Source: Dyella sp. C9
GTDB lineage: Bacteria > Pseudomonadota > Gammaproteobacteria > Xanthomonadales > Rhodanobacteraceae
Assembly (NCBI RefSeq): GCF_003332825.1
Contig: NZ_QIRF01000012.1
Coordinates: forward strand, 97,014 to 130,558
DNA length: 33,545 bases
Reading direction: 5' to 3'
The notes beneath the pieces were generated by a model, which searched no databases, was not told the origin of the DNA, and saw only the letters and a program-made list of their open reading frames with translations. The number at the start of each line of letters is the position of its first letter. The first letter of the stretch is position 1. Position numbers and translations under genes: made by a program. Positions 1 to 7,869 of the stretch are shown piece by piece.

Positions 1-68
1 GATCGTCTAAGAAGGCGGCCGGCCGCGGCGAAAAGAACGGTGGTAGCTAGTCCTCCCGCGAGCACCCG

Positions 69-107
69 CCCCTCGCCCCAACCCTCTCCCCGGAGGGGAG
101 AGAGAGT
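69..107. repeat. Pyrimidine/purine hairpin repeat of intergenic type
   Basis: A C-rich stretch runs into a perfect inverted repeat: CTCTCCCC at 84-91 and GGGGAGAG at 95-102, with a 3-nt loop. From memory, very similar elements (CCCTCTCCCC...GGGGAGAGGG) are common between genes in many proteobacteria, including Xanthomonadales. Here the element abuts the middle of the hrpA reading frame rather than a gene end. That suggests either a rearrangement or a misjoined contig end. Confidence 0.6.
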
Positions 108-2144
108 GAAGGCGACGCCGCCGCGCGCCAATTCGAATCCATCCACCGCAGCCTGCTCACCGGCCTGCCCACGCAGGTTGGCCACAAGGACGAGAAGGGC
201 GTTTACCGCAGCACGCGCGAGCGCCGCTTCCAGGTGTTCCCCGGATCTTCCCTGTCGAAGGTGCCGCCGAACTGGATCTTCGCCGCGCAGATCCTCGACG
301 TGGGCGGCCGCGTGTGGGGCATGATGTGCGCCCGCGTCGAACCGCTGTGGATCGAACAGCAGGCTTCGCACCTGCTGCGCGCCTCCTGCCGCGATGCGCA
401 CTGGTCGCGCAAGCGAGGCCACGTGGTGGCCTACGAGCAGGTGAGCCTGTTCGGCCTGACCCTGGTCGAGCGCCGCCCGGTGACTTTCCAGCAGCAGGAC
501 CCCGCGCTGGCGCACGAAATCTTCGTGCGCGAGGCACTGGTTCGCTGCGATATCGACGCGCGCGCCGACTTCGTGCGCGCCAACCAGCGCATTTTGCAAG
601 AAGTTTTCGCTATAGAGGCCAAGCAGCGCCGCGAGGGCCTGTTGCGCTCCGAGGACGAACTGGTCGGCTTCTTCGAAGGCAAGCTGCCGCAGGACATCGC
701 CGACAGCCGCGCGCTGGATGCGTGGTACCGCAAGGCGCGCCCGGCCGAGCAGGCTGCGTTGCGCTGGTCGCTCGATGATGTGATGAGTAGTGGTGCCGGG
801 CTCGATCCCAGGGCATTTCCGGCGTCGCTCGATGTTCCACCGCAGAAGTATCGGCTGGAGTACCGTTTCGTGCCTGGCGATGATGCCGACGGCGTGACGC
901 TGCACCTGCCACTGGCCATGTTGAATGCGCTGCCCGCCGCGCGCTGCGAATGGCTGGTGCCCGGCCTGTTGCCTGAAAAGGTGGCCGAACTGATCCGCGG
1001 CCTGCCCAAGGCGCTGCGCCGCAACTTCGTGCCCGCGCCGGATTTCGCCCGCGCCTTCGTCGAGGCCGAAGCGCCGCGCGACGAGCCGCTGCACAAAGCG
1101 CTGGCGGTGTTCCTCAAGCGTGCCACCGGCGTCGATGTCGGTGTGGCCGATTTCGACGTGGTGGAGTTGCCGGCGCATTTCCGCATGCGCTTCCGCCTGC
1201 ACGACGAGAACGGCAAGACGCTGGCCACCGGTCGCGACCTTGCGGTGATACGCGCGCAATGGGAAGGCCAGGCGCGCGAGGCGTTCTCGCGCAAGACCGA
1301 CATCGAACTCACCCGCGAGGACATTGCGAGCTGGGATTTCGAGGAAATTCCCGCGCAGGTGCGCTCGGCGGGCGGCCTGCTGGCCTATCCCGCGCTGGTG
1401 GACCTGGGCGATGCCGTGGCGCTGCGCGTGTTCGAGCGCAGCGACGAGGCACGCGAGGCGCATGTGCAGGGCGTGGTGCGCCTGCTGCGCCATGCGCTGG
1501 CCAGTGACATGAAGCAGGCGCGTCGACGCCTGCCGGTAGGCAACCCGCTGGCGTTGAAGTACGCGCCGCTGGGCGGCGTGGACGGGTTGCGGGAAGACCT
1601 CGTGGAAGGCGGCTTCAGCGACCTGTTGCAACGCCACGTGCTGGACGTGCGCACGGCCGGTACCTTTGAGGCACTGCATACGCAGGCGGCGCGCGAGCTG
1701 TTCGGCGCGGCGGTGGATCGCCTGAAACTGGCCGAGCCCATCATCGAAGCCCAGGCCGATCTCAAGCCGTGGCTGCAACCGCCGCTGATGGGCTTTGCGC
1801 GCGCCAGCTACGACGATCTGCGTGAACAGCTGGACGGCCTGCTGGTGCCGGGCTTCCTGCGCGAGCTGCCGACGTCACGACTGGCGCACTATCCGCGCTA
1901 CCTCAAGGCCATGCGCCTGCGCGCGGAACGCCTGCGCCAGGATCCGGCCAAGGACCAGCAGCGCATGCTGCAGGTGCTGCCGTTCTGGCGCGATTACCTC
2001 AAGCATCGGGCCGCCGGCACGCCTGGACTGGACGAGCTGCGTTGGCTGATCGAGGAATGGCGTGTCTCGCTGTTCGCGCAGGAGCTGAAGACGCCAGAAC
2101 CAGTGTCCGCCAAACGCCTCACCCGCGCCCTGGAAAACCTGTAG
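105..2144 (+). pseudogene. hrpA: HrpA-type RNA helicase, C-terminal part only (OB-fold plus DUF3418); 5' truncated
   Basis: HrpA is a large (about 1,300 aa) DEAH-box RNA helicase. This frame carries only its C-terminal half. Resemblance to the family starts at about 132 (FESIHRSLL, then GLPTQVGHKDEKG and FPGSSL) and continues through the OB-fold region and the long DUF3418 domain to the stop at 2142-2144. No DEAH box, Walker A or helicase motif VI is present. The frame stays open upstream only to 51 (stop TAG at 48-50), and the codons before about 105 translate a hairpin repeat, not HrpA. The only in-frame start is a GTG at 234, already inside the homologous region and without a convincing ribosome site. 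A 636-aa product from that GTG is conceivable but would have no helicase activity. Alternatives are an assembly break, or a real rearrangement that left the helicase half elsewhere. The family call is firm; the biological status is not. Confidence 0.8.
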
Positions 2145-2264
2145 GAGCGCACCCGTCGCGCGGCCGCGGCGCGGGGGTGTGGTCAGCAGTTTGGTTTTCG
2201 CGCGCAGCCCAGGGTGGCGGCTTCACCGCTTCGCAGGCTTTTCGCGCACAGGGTGCGCTCCTAC
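2141..2264. repeat. Pair of inverted REP elements (BIME-like) between convergent genes
   Basis: The sequence GTAGGAGCGCACCC starts at 2141, and its reverse complement ends at 2264. The outer 13 bp (2142-2154 and 2251-2263) match perfectly. The right copy also folds on its own: GCGCAC 2244-2249 and GTGCGC 2253-2258, with a 3-nt loop. The left copy is degenerate after the head. A GTAG head followed by a short hairpin is the known signature of REPs associated with RAYT transposases. The TAG stops of hrpA (2142-2144) and of the secreted-protein gene (2261-2263, minus strand) are both the first bases of a REP. The pair could form a long hairpin that ends transcription from both sides. Confidence 0.8.
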
Positions 2265-2737
2265 TTGACGCGCACCATGCTGGTGGTGTCGTTGCAGCCA
2301 TCGACCGCCGCCATCCAATTACCCATCAGCGAACGGCGGAGGGTCACCTTCGGGTTGGTGCTGCTCATGCACGAAAGCCGGCTGGTGTCAGCCTGCTTCC
2401 AGACCTGCCCATTGTCCAGGGTGAACTCGGTGTGGCCGCTGAAGCCGGCGAATTCACCCTGCAGTCGCGCCTGCACCGGGCCAGCCTTCTCTTTGGTCGG
2501 GTAGAACACCGGGTTGCCGGCCTGGTCCACCACCTTGGTCACCACTTTGCCGTGCCCGCTCAGCCAATTGTCGAGGTTCTGCAGTTCCTCGGGGCTGAGC
2601 TTGTCCAGGCCTGCGGCCTTGAACTCCTCGGGGCTCATGCGCTGCTGCAGCGGCACGTACTGGTCCGCAGCGAGGGACAGTGAAGGGACAGCCAGGACAG
2701 CACTCATCAGCAAGGGCAGCAAGCGGAGCAGACGCAT
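2261..2737 (-). CDS. Small secreted protein of unknown function
   Basis: The 158-aa product starts with a clear signal peptide (MRLLRLLPLLMSAVLAVPSLSLAA, cleavage probably after LAA), so it is predicted to be periplasmic or exported. This start was chosen because AGAGGA lies 7 nt upstream; an earlier ATG would put extra residues before the signal peptide. Residues after about 35 contain MSPEEFKAAGLDKLSPEELQ, a helical motif that recurs in uncharacterised xanthomonad exported proteins. The C-terminal half looks like a small beta domain with two cysteines (SCMSS and DGCND) that could form a disulfide. It is transcribed away from relA and towards hrpA, ending inside a REP. No function is claimed. 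Confidence 0.75.
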   Translation of the reverse strand: MRLLRLLPLLMSAVLAVPSLSLAADQYVPLQQRMSPEEFKAAGLDKLSPEELQNLDNWLSGHGKVVTKVVDQAGNPVFYPTKEKAGPVQARLQGEFAGFSGHTEFTLDNGQVWKQADTSRLSCMSSTNPKVTLRRSLMGNWMAAVDGCNDTTSMVRVK

Positions 2738-2841
2738 GGGGCAATCCTCTCGAACTGGGAAGAAAACTCGCTGGCGCAGCATACACGGCATGAACCGCTG
2801 GTTCATGCGAGGGCGGGGCGGCGAGGCTCGGGTGCACTAGA

Positions 2842-4986
2842 ATGCACGGCATGGTCCAGGCCGCCCTCCATGCAAGCTCGGGTCTCGCCGAGTGGCGCGA
2901 ACGCGCCGGCAGCGTTCCGCCCGTGCTGGGCGAGGCGCTGGACGCGTGTGCCTCGCTGCCGGTGAACCAGGCCGAGTGCGTCGACGTGCTGGAGCTGCTG
3001 GCCATGCTCGGTTGCGACGCGCAGACCCAGGCCGCCGCGCTGTGGTTCGAGGTGGCACGCGTCGATCCGGCGCTGTGGACCCTGCGTGAGCCCACTTTGC
3101 CGGCTGAACTGCAGCGACTGGTCGGTGGCCAGGTTGCCGCCGAGCGGGTGTGGGCGTTGCATGCCCAGCACGGCGCCGACCACGGGGCCGAGGGCCTGCG
3201 CCGGTTGTTGCTGGCGATCATCCGTGACCTGCGCGTGGTGTTCATCCTGCTCGCGCGCCAGCTGGCCCGCATGCGCGCGGCCAGCACCTGGCCGGACAGT
3301 GAGCGGCAGCCGCTGGCAAGACTCACCCGCGACATCCATGCGCCGCTGGCCAATCGCCTGGGTATCTGGCAGTTGAAGTGGGAGCTGGAGGACCTGAGCT
3401 TCCGCTACCTGCAACCGGATACGTACAAGCGCATTGCCCGCCTGCTCGATGAGCGCCGCGTGGATCGCGAGGAGTTCATCCGCGAATCGCTGGACGTGCT
3501 GCATCGTGCGCTCGATGCCGCCGGCATCCGCGCGGACCTGGCCGGCCGACCCAAGCACATCTATTCGATCTGGAAGAAGATGCAGCGCAAGGCGCTGGAG
3601 TTCTCCGATCTCTACGACATCCGCGCCGTGCGCGTGCTGGTCGACAGCGTGGCCGACTGCTACGGCGCGCTCGGCGTCGTGCATACGCTGTGGCCGCACC
3701 TGCCCGGCGAGTTCGACGATTACATCGCGCGCCCCAAGGGCAACGACTACCGCTCGCTGCATACCGCGGTGATCGGCCCGCGCGGCAAGACGCTGGAAGT
3801 GCAGATCCGCACCCAGGAGATGCACCGCGTCAACGAGCTGGGCGTGGCGGCGCACTGGCGCTACAAGGAAGGCGGCAGCGGCGACAGCGAATTCGAGGCG
3901 AAGATCGCCTGGATGCGCCGCCTGCTCGAGCCGCGTCCGGACAGCGAGGGTGACCTCGCCGCCGAGCTGCATACCGAGCTGCTGGAAGACCGCGTCTACG
4001 TGCTCACCCCCAAGGGCGAGGTGGTGGACTTGCCGCATGGCGCGACCGTGCTGGACTTTGCCTACCACGTGCATACCGAGGTGGGGCACCGTTGCCGCGG
4101 CGCCAAGGTCAACGGCCGCATCGTGCCGCTGACCTTCCAGCCCAGCAGCGGCGACCGCGTGGAAGTGCTCACCGCCAAGGTGGCCGAGCCCAGCCGCGAC
4201 TGGCTGTCGCCGCACCACGGCTACCTGCATACCTCGCGCGCCAAGGAGAAGGTGCGCACCTGGTTCCGGCGCATTGCCCACGACGCCAACCTCGCCGCCG
4301 GCCGCACCATCTTCGAAAAGGAGATCAGGCGGCTGGCGCTGCCTGCTGCGGACATCGGCAAGCTTCCCGCGCACTTCCACTTGAAGACGCATGACGAGCT
4401 GCTGGTGGCGCTGGCGCTGGGTGAAGTGGCCCCTGGACAGATCTCGCGCGTGCTGCAGGAGGCGGCTTCACCGGCGCCGGCCGTGACCCAGTCGGCGCCG
4501 CCTCCGGCGGCACGTCAGCTGCCGCGCGACCACAGTGCGTTGAGCATCGAAGGCGTGGGCAACCTGCTGACCACGCTGGCACGCTGCTGCCAGCCGTTGC
4601 CGGGCGATCCGGTGCGCGGTTTCGTCACCAAGGGGCGCGGCGTGTCCGTGCATCGCGCCGATTGTCCCAGCCTGTTGCGCCTGGCCCGGCGCGACCCCGA
4701 TCGCGTGATCGAGGTGGAGTGGGGGAAGGCATCGGCGCGCGCCTACGAGGTGGACATCGAGCTGCATGGCTACGATCGCAAGGGCTTGCAGAAGGACGTC
4801 ACCAGCCTGATCAGCAATGCCGGCACCTATATCATCGCCTCGTCCAGCCGCGTGTTCAGCCGCACCGGCGAAGTGGAGATGCGCTTCACCCTGCGCGTGC
4901 GTGATTTCGAGCAGTTGTCGGGGCTGCTGGGCCGGCTGGTGGCGCTGCCCAACGTGGTCGACGCCCGTCGCGTCAGCGGCGGCTGA
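2842..4986 (+). CDS. relA: RelA, ribosome-associated (p)ppGpp synthetase
   Basis: RelA makes pppGpp/ppGpp from ATP and GTP/GDP when uncharged tRNA stalls ribosomes. The 714-aa length is normal. In order: an inactive HD-hydrolase region (about 1-200; the HD catalytic pair expected in SpoT is not seen); the synthetase domain with GRPKHIYSIWKKM (from about 235), the EFDD motif typical of monofunctional RelA (290-293) and EVQIRTQEMH (about 320); a TGS domain (about 382-445, EDRVYVLTPKG); the zinc-finger region with CC at 582-583; and a C-terminal ACT domain (about 634-712). An ATG nine bases downstream (2851) is an equally possible start, and neither has a strong ribosome site. The gene is divergent from the secreted-protein gene across about 100 bp. 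SpoT is not in the window. Confidence 0.95.
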   Translation: MHGMVQAALHASSGLAEWRERAGSVPPVLGEALDACASLPVNQAECVDVLELLAMLGCDAQTQAAALWFEVARVDPALWTLREPTLPAELQRLVGGQVAAERVWALHAQHGADHGAEGLRRLLLAIIRDLRVVFILLARQLARMRAASTWPDSERQPLARLTRDIHAPLANRLGIWQLKWELEDLSFRYLQPDTYKRIARLLDERRVDREEFIRESLDVLHRALDAAGIRADLAGRPKHIYSIWKKMQRKALEFSDLYDIRAVRVLVDSVADCYGALGVVHTLWPHLPGEFDDYIARPKGNDYRSLHTAVIGPRGKTLEVQIRTQEMHRVNELGVAAHWRYKEGGSGDSEFEAKIAWMRRLLEPRPDSEGDLAAELHTELLEDRVYVLTPKGEVVDLPHGATVLDFAYHVHTEVGHRCRGAKVNGRIVPLTFQPSSGDRVEVLTAKVAEPSRDWLSPHHGYLHTSRAKEKVRTWFRRIAHDANLAAGRTIFEKEIRRLALPAADIGKLPAHFHLKTHDELLVALALGEVAPGQISRVLQEAASPAPAVTQSAPPPAARQLPRDHSALSIEGVGNLLTTLARCCQPLPGDPVRGFVTKGRGVSVHRADCPSLLRLARRDPDRVIEVEWGKASARAYEVDIELHGYDRKGLQKDVTSLISNAGTYIIASSSRVFSRTGEVEMRFTLRVRDFEQLSGLLGRLVALPNVVDARRVSGG

Positions 4987-5156
4987 ACGCTGCGCGTTGA
5001 CAGGCCATAGGCGGGCCGCCGCCGTCCGCCCACGGCTTGCCGGTCCGCCGTGAACGACACCCCGGCGATCTGCGGGCAGACCGGAGCGGTGGCGACAGTG
5101 ATACTTCATCGGTGTTGCCTTAAGCTGCCGCTGATTGATTCCACCCTCGTGAACCC

Positions 5157-6869
5157 ATGAACGGACGCAAAGACCAGCACGACCACGGGTCGCAGGGCCG
5201 CACCGAGCCCACCCTGGGCGACCTCGACCACCTGGACCAGCCGGCGCCCTCCGGCAAGGGTGACGACGGGCTGCCCCGGTTCACGCTGGATCCCGACCTG
5301 CGCCGCACGGGGCACGCACGTCCGCCGGCAGCGCCGCGCCCACGCCGCCGCGGCTGGCTGATTCCGCTGGCCCTGCTGGTGGTGATCGGCGTGGGTACCA
5401 CGCTGTGGATGGAACAGGACCGGTTGCGCGGACTGGTGCCGAGCACCGAACTCGATGGCGTGCTGGGCCGTGCCGAAACCGCCCTGCAGGAAGGCCGCCT
5501 GGACGGCAACGACGGCACCAGTGCGCGCGAGCTGTTCGAGGCCGCGCGTGCCCTGCAACCGGACAACGATCGCGCCCGCGACGGCTTGCGCAAGGTGGGG
5601 CTTGCCGAGATCGCCCGTGCCGACGCGGCGCTGCAGGCCCACAAGCTCGACGATGCCGACCAGGCGTTGGCCACCGCGCGCGAGTTGCTCGGGGGCGGCA
5701 GTGACGTCGACCGTCTCACCCAGGCGCTGGCTGCCGCCCGCAACGGCTCGGTGCAGACCGACCAGCTGATCGAGAATGCGCAGGCCGCCCTTGATGCGGG
5801 CAAGCTCGATGGCGATGACGGCGCCGGCGCCCTGTATCGCAAGGTGTTGAGCGCCGACCCGAACAATGCCGTGGCCCAGCATGGCCTGGACAAGGTGGGC
5901 GACGCACTCGCCGCGCAGGCCCACAAGGCGCTGGATGCGGGCGACCACGCCACGGCGTCCGCATTGATCGACCGTCTTGGCACGCTGCTGCCCAATTACG
6001 GTGAACTGCCGGCCTTGCGCGCCGCGCTGGTGCAGGTGGACCAGCAGAACAACGGTCAGTTGGCCGACGCCATCAAGCAGGGGCAGGACGCGCTGCGCGC
6101 CGGCCGCATTACTGGCGACGGCGACGACACCGCGCTGGCGCATTTCAAGGCGGCGCTGGCGATCGATCCGGACAATGCCGACGCCAAGGCCGGCCTTGGC
6201 CAGGTGGCGCAGGCGCTGATCGTGCAGGCCGACGCGGCGCTGGACAGTGGCGACAGCGAGCACGCACGCAAGCTGCTCGACCAGGCCGCCGAGCTGGCCC
6301 CGCGCTCGGCCGACCTTGCCGCCGCGCGGGCGCGCCTGGGCGACGCGCGCAAGACCGCCGCCGCGCAGGCAGCCAGCGACATCAGCGCCAACGACAGCGC
6401 GGCCATGCAGCATCCGGTGCTGAGCCCGCAGCAGAGCGCCGAGCTGGCCCGCACCATCCAGCGCGCCGATACGGCCGCCCGGCAGGGCAAGATCATGCTG
6501 CCGCCGGGCGAGAGCGCATATGACCTCTATCGCCAGGCGCTGGCCATCGACGGCAACAACGATGCCGCGCGCCATGGCCTGGAGACCTTGCCGAATCTCG
6601 CGATCGGCCAGTTCAACCAGGCGCTGGCCAGCGGCAACCTGTCGGTGGCCAGTGAACGCCTCTCCGACCTCTCCGACCTGTCGCCCGGCGACGCCGGGCA
6701 GGGCCAACTCCGTCTGCGCCTGGCCGGCGCCTGGATGGACCAGGCCGAGCAGCAGCTGCAGGGCGGCGACCGCGCTGGGGCTGCGCAGTCGCTGGACAGC
6801 GCGCGCAAGCTCGCGCCGGGCAATCCGCGGTTGGCCTCGCTGATGGCGCGGCTGCAGTCCGGCGGCTGA
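5157..6869 (+). CDS. Membrane-anchored protein with four TPR-like modules
   Basis: A 570-aa protein with a hydrophilic N-terminus (1-60), one transmembrane segment (about 65-84, RRGWLIPLALLVVIGVG) and a long, probably periplasmic repeat region. The repeats begin near residues 99, 202, 301 and 430. Each has the pattern AL..G.L.GDDG..A..L...AL..DP.N..A..GL followed by a second helix pair ending in L.P. This resembles tetratricopeptide repeats with an extended Asp/Gly-rich loop. A linker of about 30 residues separates modules three and four. Such proteins are usually scaffolds for complexes at the inner membrane; the partner is unknown. The next gene starts 10 nt after the stop, so the two are probably cotranscribed. 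No strong ribosome site precedes the ATG. Confidence 0.8.
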   Translation: MNGRKDQHDHGSQGRTEPTLGDLDHLDQPAPSGKGDDGLPRFTLDPDLRRTGHARPPAAPRPRRRGWLIPLALLVVIGVGTTLWMEQDRLRGLVPSTELDGVLGRAETALQEGRLDGNDGTSARELFEAARALQPDNDRARDGLRKVGLAEIARADAALQAHKLDDADQALATARELLGGGSDVDRLTQALAAARNGSVQTDQLIENAQAALDAGKLDGDDGAGALYRKVLSADPNNAVAQHGLDKVGDALAAQAHKALDAGDHATASALIDRLGTLLPNYGELPALRAALVQVDQQNNGQLADAIKQGQDALRAGRITGDGDDTALAHFKAALAIDPDNADAKAGLGQVAQALIVQADAALDSGDSEHARKLLDQAAELAPRSADLAAARARLGDARKTAAAQAASDISANDSAAMQHPVLSPQQSAELARTIQRADTAARQGKIMLPPGESAYDLYRQALAIDGNNDAARHGLETLPNLAIGQFNQALASGNLSVASERLSDLSDLSPGDAGQGQLRLRLAGAWMDQAEQQLQGGDRAGAAQSLDSARKLAPGNPRLASLMARLQSGG

Positions 6870-6879
6870 GGGTTCTGGC

Positions 6880-7725
6880 ATGACCATCGTGGTATTCGGG
6901 GCCAGCAGTCAGATTGGCCATTTCCTGCTACCCCGCCTGGTGGCGCGCGGTGAAACCGTGGTCGCGCTCAGCCGGCACGTGCAACCGGCCGAGCCGGGCC
7001 TGCGCTGGCTGCAGGGGCATTTGCCCGATCGCGTGCCCGATGTGGGCCGGCCTTTGGCCGTGATCAGCTTCGGCCCGCTGCTGGCCTTCGCGCAATGGCT
7101 GGGTTCGGTGCCGCTGTCGCCGGGTACCCGGGTGATCGCGACCAGTTCGATGAGCGCCGAGTCCAAGGAAAACTCCGATGTGGCCGCCGAGCGGGCGATC
7201 TCGCAGGCCCTGCGCGACGGCGAAGCGGCGCTGGCGGAGGTGTGCGAACGCCAGGGCGCACTGTGGACGGTGTTCCGTCCCACCCTGATCTATGGGGCGG
7301 GGCTCGACAAAAGCCTGACCCCGATCGCCCGTCGCGCGATGCGCCTGCGGCTATTTCCCCTGCCCGCCGGACGTGGCCTGCGCCAGCCGGTGCATGCCGA
7401 CGACATCGCGGCAGCGGTGGTGGCGGCGCTCGACCATCCCGAAGCCGCGGGGCATGTGCTGCCGCTCGGCGGCGGAGAGCGGATCACTGCGGGCGAGATG
7501 TTTACCCGGGTCCGCCGCAGCCTGCCGCTGCCGACCCTGCCGGTGCCGCTGCCCGCCTGGCTGCTGCGGCTAGGGCGCAAGGCGGTGCCGCGCCTGCGCG
7601 GGCCGCTCACGCGACTGGAGGCCAATCTGGTGGCCGACAACGGCGAGCTGCAGCGCCTGCTGGGCGTCTCGCCACGCCCGTTCCGGCCCGACGCCGGCTG
7701 CTGGACCCCGGGTTCGTCCCTGTAA
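6880..7725 (+). CDS. NAD(P)-binding epimerase/dehydratase-fold protein (atypical extended SDR)
   Basis: A 281-aa Rossmann protein. The nucleotide-binding loop is VVFGASSQIG (residues 5-14), followed by SRH, which could contact the adenine ribose. The expected SDR pattern continues: SFGPL, then TSSMS at strand 5, FRPTLIYG and HADDIAAAV, all typical of nucleoside-diphosphate-sugar epimerases and related complex-I-assembly-like SDRs. The YxxxK catalytic pair is missing; after TSSMS the sequence reads AESKENSD. A classical dehydrogenase or epimerase reaction is therefore doubtful, and the protein may be a binding or assembly factor. GAGGG upstream supports the ATG at 6880. It lies 10 nt after the TPR-module gene. 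Confidence 0.8.
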   Translation: MTIVVFGASSQIGHFLLPRLVARGETVVALSRHVQPAEPGLRWLQGHLPDRVPDVGRPLAVISFGPLLAFAQWLGSVPLSPGTRVIATSSMSAESKENSDVAAERAISQALRDGEAALAEVCERQGALWTVFRPTLIYGAGLDKSLTPIARRAMRLRLFPLPAGRGLRQPVHADDIAAAVVAALDHPEAAGHVLPLGGGERITAGEMFTRVRRSLPLPTLPVPLPAWLLRLGRKAVPRLRGPLTRLEANLVADNGELQRLLGVSPRPFRPDAGCWTPGSSL

Positions 7726-7831
7726 TTTCCCGCCTTGGGGCAGGCCATGCGGTCCTCCGGCTGCCCCGCCATCGCCCGCCAGGCGCCACAAACCGTGGGC
7801 TGCGTTCAGATGCCCGCCGGTTTGCAGGCCC

Positions 7832-7837
7832 TATGAT
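7832..7837 (+). promoter_or_regulatory. Possible -10 element upstream of mrcB
   Basis: TATGAT matches the -10 consensus at 5 of 6 positions and lies 32 bp before the proposed TTG start of mrcB. No recognisable -35 hexamer stands 16-18 bp upstream, so this is only suggestive. A promoter here would agree with the 144-bp gap after the preceding gene. Confidence 0.25.
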
Positions 7838-7869
7838 CCCCGGGCCTTCCTGTTCAGGATTCTCCCTCT

